Shown: positions 62,499 to 64,000 of the stretch, one piece after another
Layout: every line of letters starts with the position of its first letter
Position numbering within the stretch: the first letter of the stretch is position 1
Origin: Diplosphaera chodatii
Taxonomy: Eukaryota; Chlorophyta; Trebouxiophyceae; Prasiolales; Stichococcaceae
Direction: 5' to 3'
DNA length: 64,000 nucleotides
NCBI GenBank assembly: GCA_032358165.1
Contig: JAALGY010000010.1
Span: 806,001-870,000, forward strand
The notes under the pieces: generated by a model
What the model saw: only the letters and a program-made list of their open reading frames with translations
Told to the model about the DNA's origin: nothing
Databases searched by the model: none
Translations under genes and position numbers: made by a program

Positions 62499-62727
62499 GT
62501 GCATGGGCTGGCCATATCAGATGAGCTGTAATGGTAATGATATGCAGCGCGAGCTCAACATCAGCAGTCCCAACATCCACATTCGAGTCATGCAAAGCCC
62601 GTACACTGCCCGTACACCATCTGCAACACCGCACACCTGCTTCGCAATTGCGCCTTATAAAAGGAACATCCTGCAACTGTTGATCCTCTCATCTTTAACT
62701 TTGCGATCACTATCGGCTCGGTGCAGC

Positions 62728-64000
62728 ATGGGAAGGCCCAAGCGCAAATGTGCAGCAGTTGGCAGCGCTGTTACCCATCCCTCAAAGGTTAGACCCAACC
62801 TTGTGAATCATAGACTGATCAAACGCACGGAGTGCCACTGTGTCCCTCAAGAGCATTTTGGACCTGCTGAACCACCAGATCACCGCTGTCGCAGGCACAG
62901 GTGTGCACCTTGCTGGATTTGCCGGTGGATGTGCTGGGAATCATCTGCGCGGCGTGTGACATGCCTACCAAGATGGTGCGAATGAGGTCAAGCTTGCTGC
63001 ATGTATGACACGTTGCATCCTACGTTGGAACTGCTAACCTCCCTGTCCCGTGATGGAGTCGCCACTTATGCAGAACATGACCGCGGTGTGCAAGCGGCTG
63101 CACGGCATGCTGGCGAACCCCGGCAATGACAGTGGACTGTGGGGTGACGTCACCATTCTCGTCGGAGGAACTCGCCGAAAGCAGCGGCCGACCAAGAAGG
63201 ACCTGAATAATATTTTCCCTTGGTTGCTGAAGCGGCAGTCAGGTGCGGTGTAACATGCTGCAGTCTCACTGCATACATAGGTGGCTTGCACTTACCATGC
63301 TGCACTGAGCGTGGTGGCTGTTCATCCGTACTATGCCATGCCACAGGCATCCGGGCAGTCGTGCTGCGCCTCGTGCCGGGCAGCAATGCCGATCCAACCA
63401 GCGAGACACTGCACGCGGCGCTCTTTGCCATCGCGACCGCGATCAAGGACACTGACATGACGCTTGAGCTGCGGGCACGGCCGGACCTGCTGCCGGGCGA
63501 CCCCTGGCCGTTCCTGGAGGACATGTGGGATGCAGCTCACGGGGACTCATCGCTCCTGGCCCTCGCCGGCACGCTCACGGTGCTGGAGGTGCGCGTCCAA
63601 CGTTGCGTGCCCTGGCAGCGGTAACGCCCTTCCGATGGTCGCGTTGCTCTGAGCGCTACGAGCACTGCGTTGTCTGCTGTGCAGATGCACTACGAGATCG
63701 CCTGTCCAACCGACACGAGTATGTCATATCTGACCTGGCTGGATCGCCTGGAGGAGATGACCTTGTGGCTGTCGGTTGACAACCCTTGGGGAGGGGAGTG
63801 CGATGGCGAGTGGGAGGCAAGAAACTCATTTCCCGAACTCAAGCGCTTGAGCATTGGGTGCGTCCGCGGTGCCATGATTCGCTGCTCCTCTGGCTGCTCG
63901 GCAAGCGTGTGCCCACTTCCCCTGCATGATGACTTCCGACACGGAGCCTTGCATGCGGCTGCCAGTGTGCATGGGGTCGTGCTCATGCGGCTCATGCGTC
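62728..64000 (+). CDS. F-box/LRR protein, tandem paralogue C (cut by window end)
   Basis: The five visible exons, 62728-62787, 62901-62975, 63074-63242, 63347-63588 and 63685-63857, are in phase. Exon 6 would start just after 64000. The start is MGRPKRKCAAVG. The F-box reads LLDLPVDVLGIICAACDMPT plus NMTAVCKRLHGMLANPGN. Exon 4 begins IRAVVLRLVPGSNADPTSET and exon 5 ends with ELKRLSIG. It is the duplicate of paralogue A: introns as well as exons match, with an offset of about 7.7 kb. Its exon 3 donor keeps the base that A has lost, so C shows the ancestral splice frame. The 3' half and its integrity cannot be judged here. Confidence 0.82.

Larger units (their letters stand above)
52055..64000 (+). 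repeat. Tandem segmental duplication, unit about 7.6 kb
   Basis: Unit 1 runs from about 52055, inside a Rav1/DMXL exon (GCTGCGCTGGCGCATGTGCA), through the gene's 3' end, F-box A and F-box B. Unit 2 starts with the same string near 59690 and continues past the window end. Matching points keep an offset of about 7,620-7,700: exon ASASAVL at 52244 and 59864, the Rav1 C-terminal FFPFAGM at 54781 and 62461, and the F-box start codons at 55028 and 62728. Both exons and introns are alike, so this was a DNA-level event. Confidence 0.88.

Overview
This window looks like nuclear DNA from a green alga (Chlorophyta; a trebouxiophyte-like gene style is my inference). The evidence is GC-rich coding sequence cut into many short exons by small GT-AG introns with TGCAG-type acceptors, nuclear genes for plastid proteins (TIC20, the glycolate/glycerate carrier PLGG1, a DUF3007 protein), a plant-style IRE1 with a DMG kinase motif, and an intron-containing tRNA-Leu. 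I saw no operons, CRISPR arrays, insertion sequences or viral genes. Most gene models below were built by joining exons by hand. Where exon phases add up to a whole number of codons I say so.

Layout. 1-3.1 kb: unassigned. 3.1-16.5 kb: small BTB protein (-), intronless mitochondrial ISU1 scaffold (-), ZNF830-like nuclear protein (+), PLGG1 (-) head-to-head with a DUF3007 plastid protein (+), and an NFKBIL1-like ankyrin protein (-). 17.2 kb: tRNA-Leu(CAA) with intron (-). 18.0-24.7 kb: an F-box/LRR protein (-) and a tyrosine-kinase-like (TKL) kinase (-). 24.7-34.4 kb: IRE1 (+), 27 exons, reading through without a stop into a long Ala/Gln/Gly-rich tail that ends in two CCCH zinc fingers. 34.7-40.2 kb: a TLC-domain membrane protein (-), a thioredoxin-fold protein without its CxxC (+), and TIC20 (-). 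40.8-54.8 kb: a very large Rav1/DMXL (RAVE complex, rabconnectin-3) WD40 gene (+) with about 42 exons and an internal repeat array of a DTGMLDMSAFGLAT-type motif. 55.0-64.0 kb: three tandem F-box/LRR paralogues, with a degenerate copy of the 3' third of the Rav1/DMXL gene between the second and third.

The last 12 kb is a tandem segmental duplication with a unit of about 7.6 kb. It runs from inside a Rav1/DMXL exon near 52.06 kb, through F-box A and F-box B, to a junction near 59.68 kb. There the Rav1 sequence restarts as a frameshifted pseudogene followed by F-box C, which runs off the window.

Functional themes: plastid biogenesis and photorespiration (TIC20, PLGG1, DUF3007), ER stress (IRE1), V-ATPase assembly (Rav1/DMXL), Fe-S assembly (ISU1), and ubiquitin-ligase adaptors (BTB, four F-box genes). 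The strongest candidate for something unusual is the IRE1-CCCH fusion: an ER stress kinase/RNase carrying its own RNA-binding-type zinc fingers.
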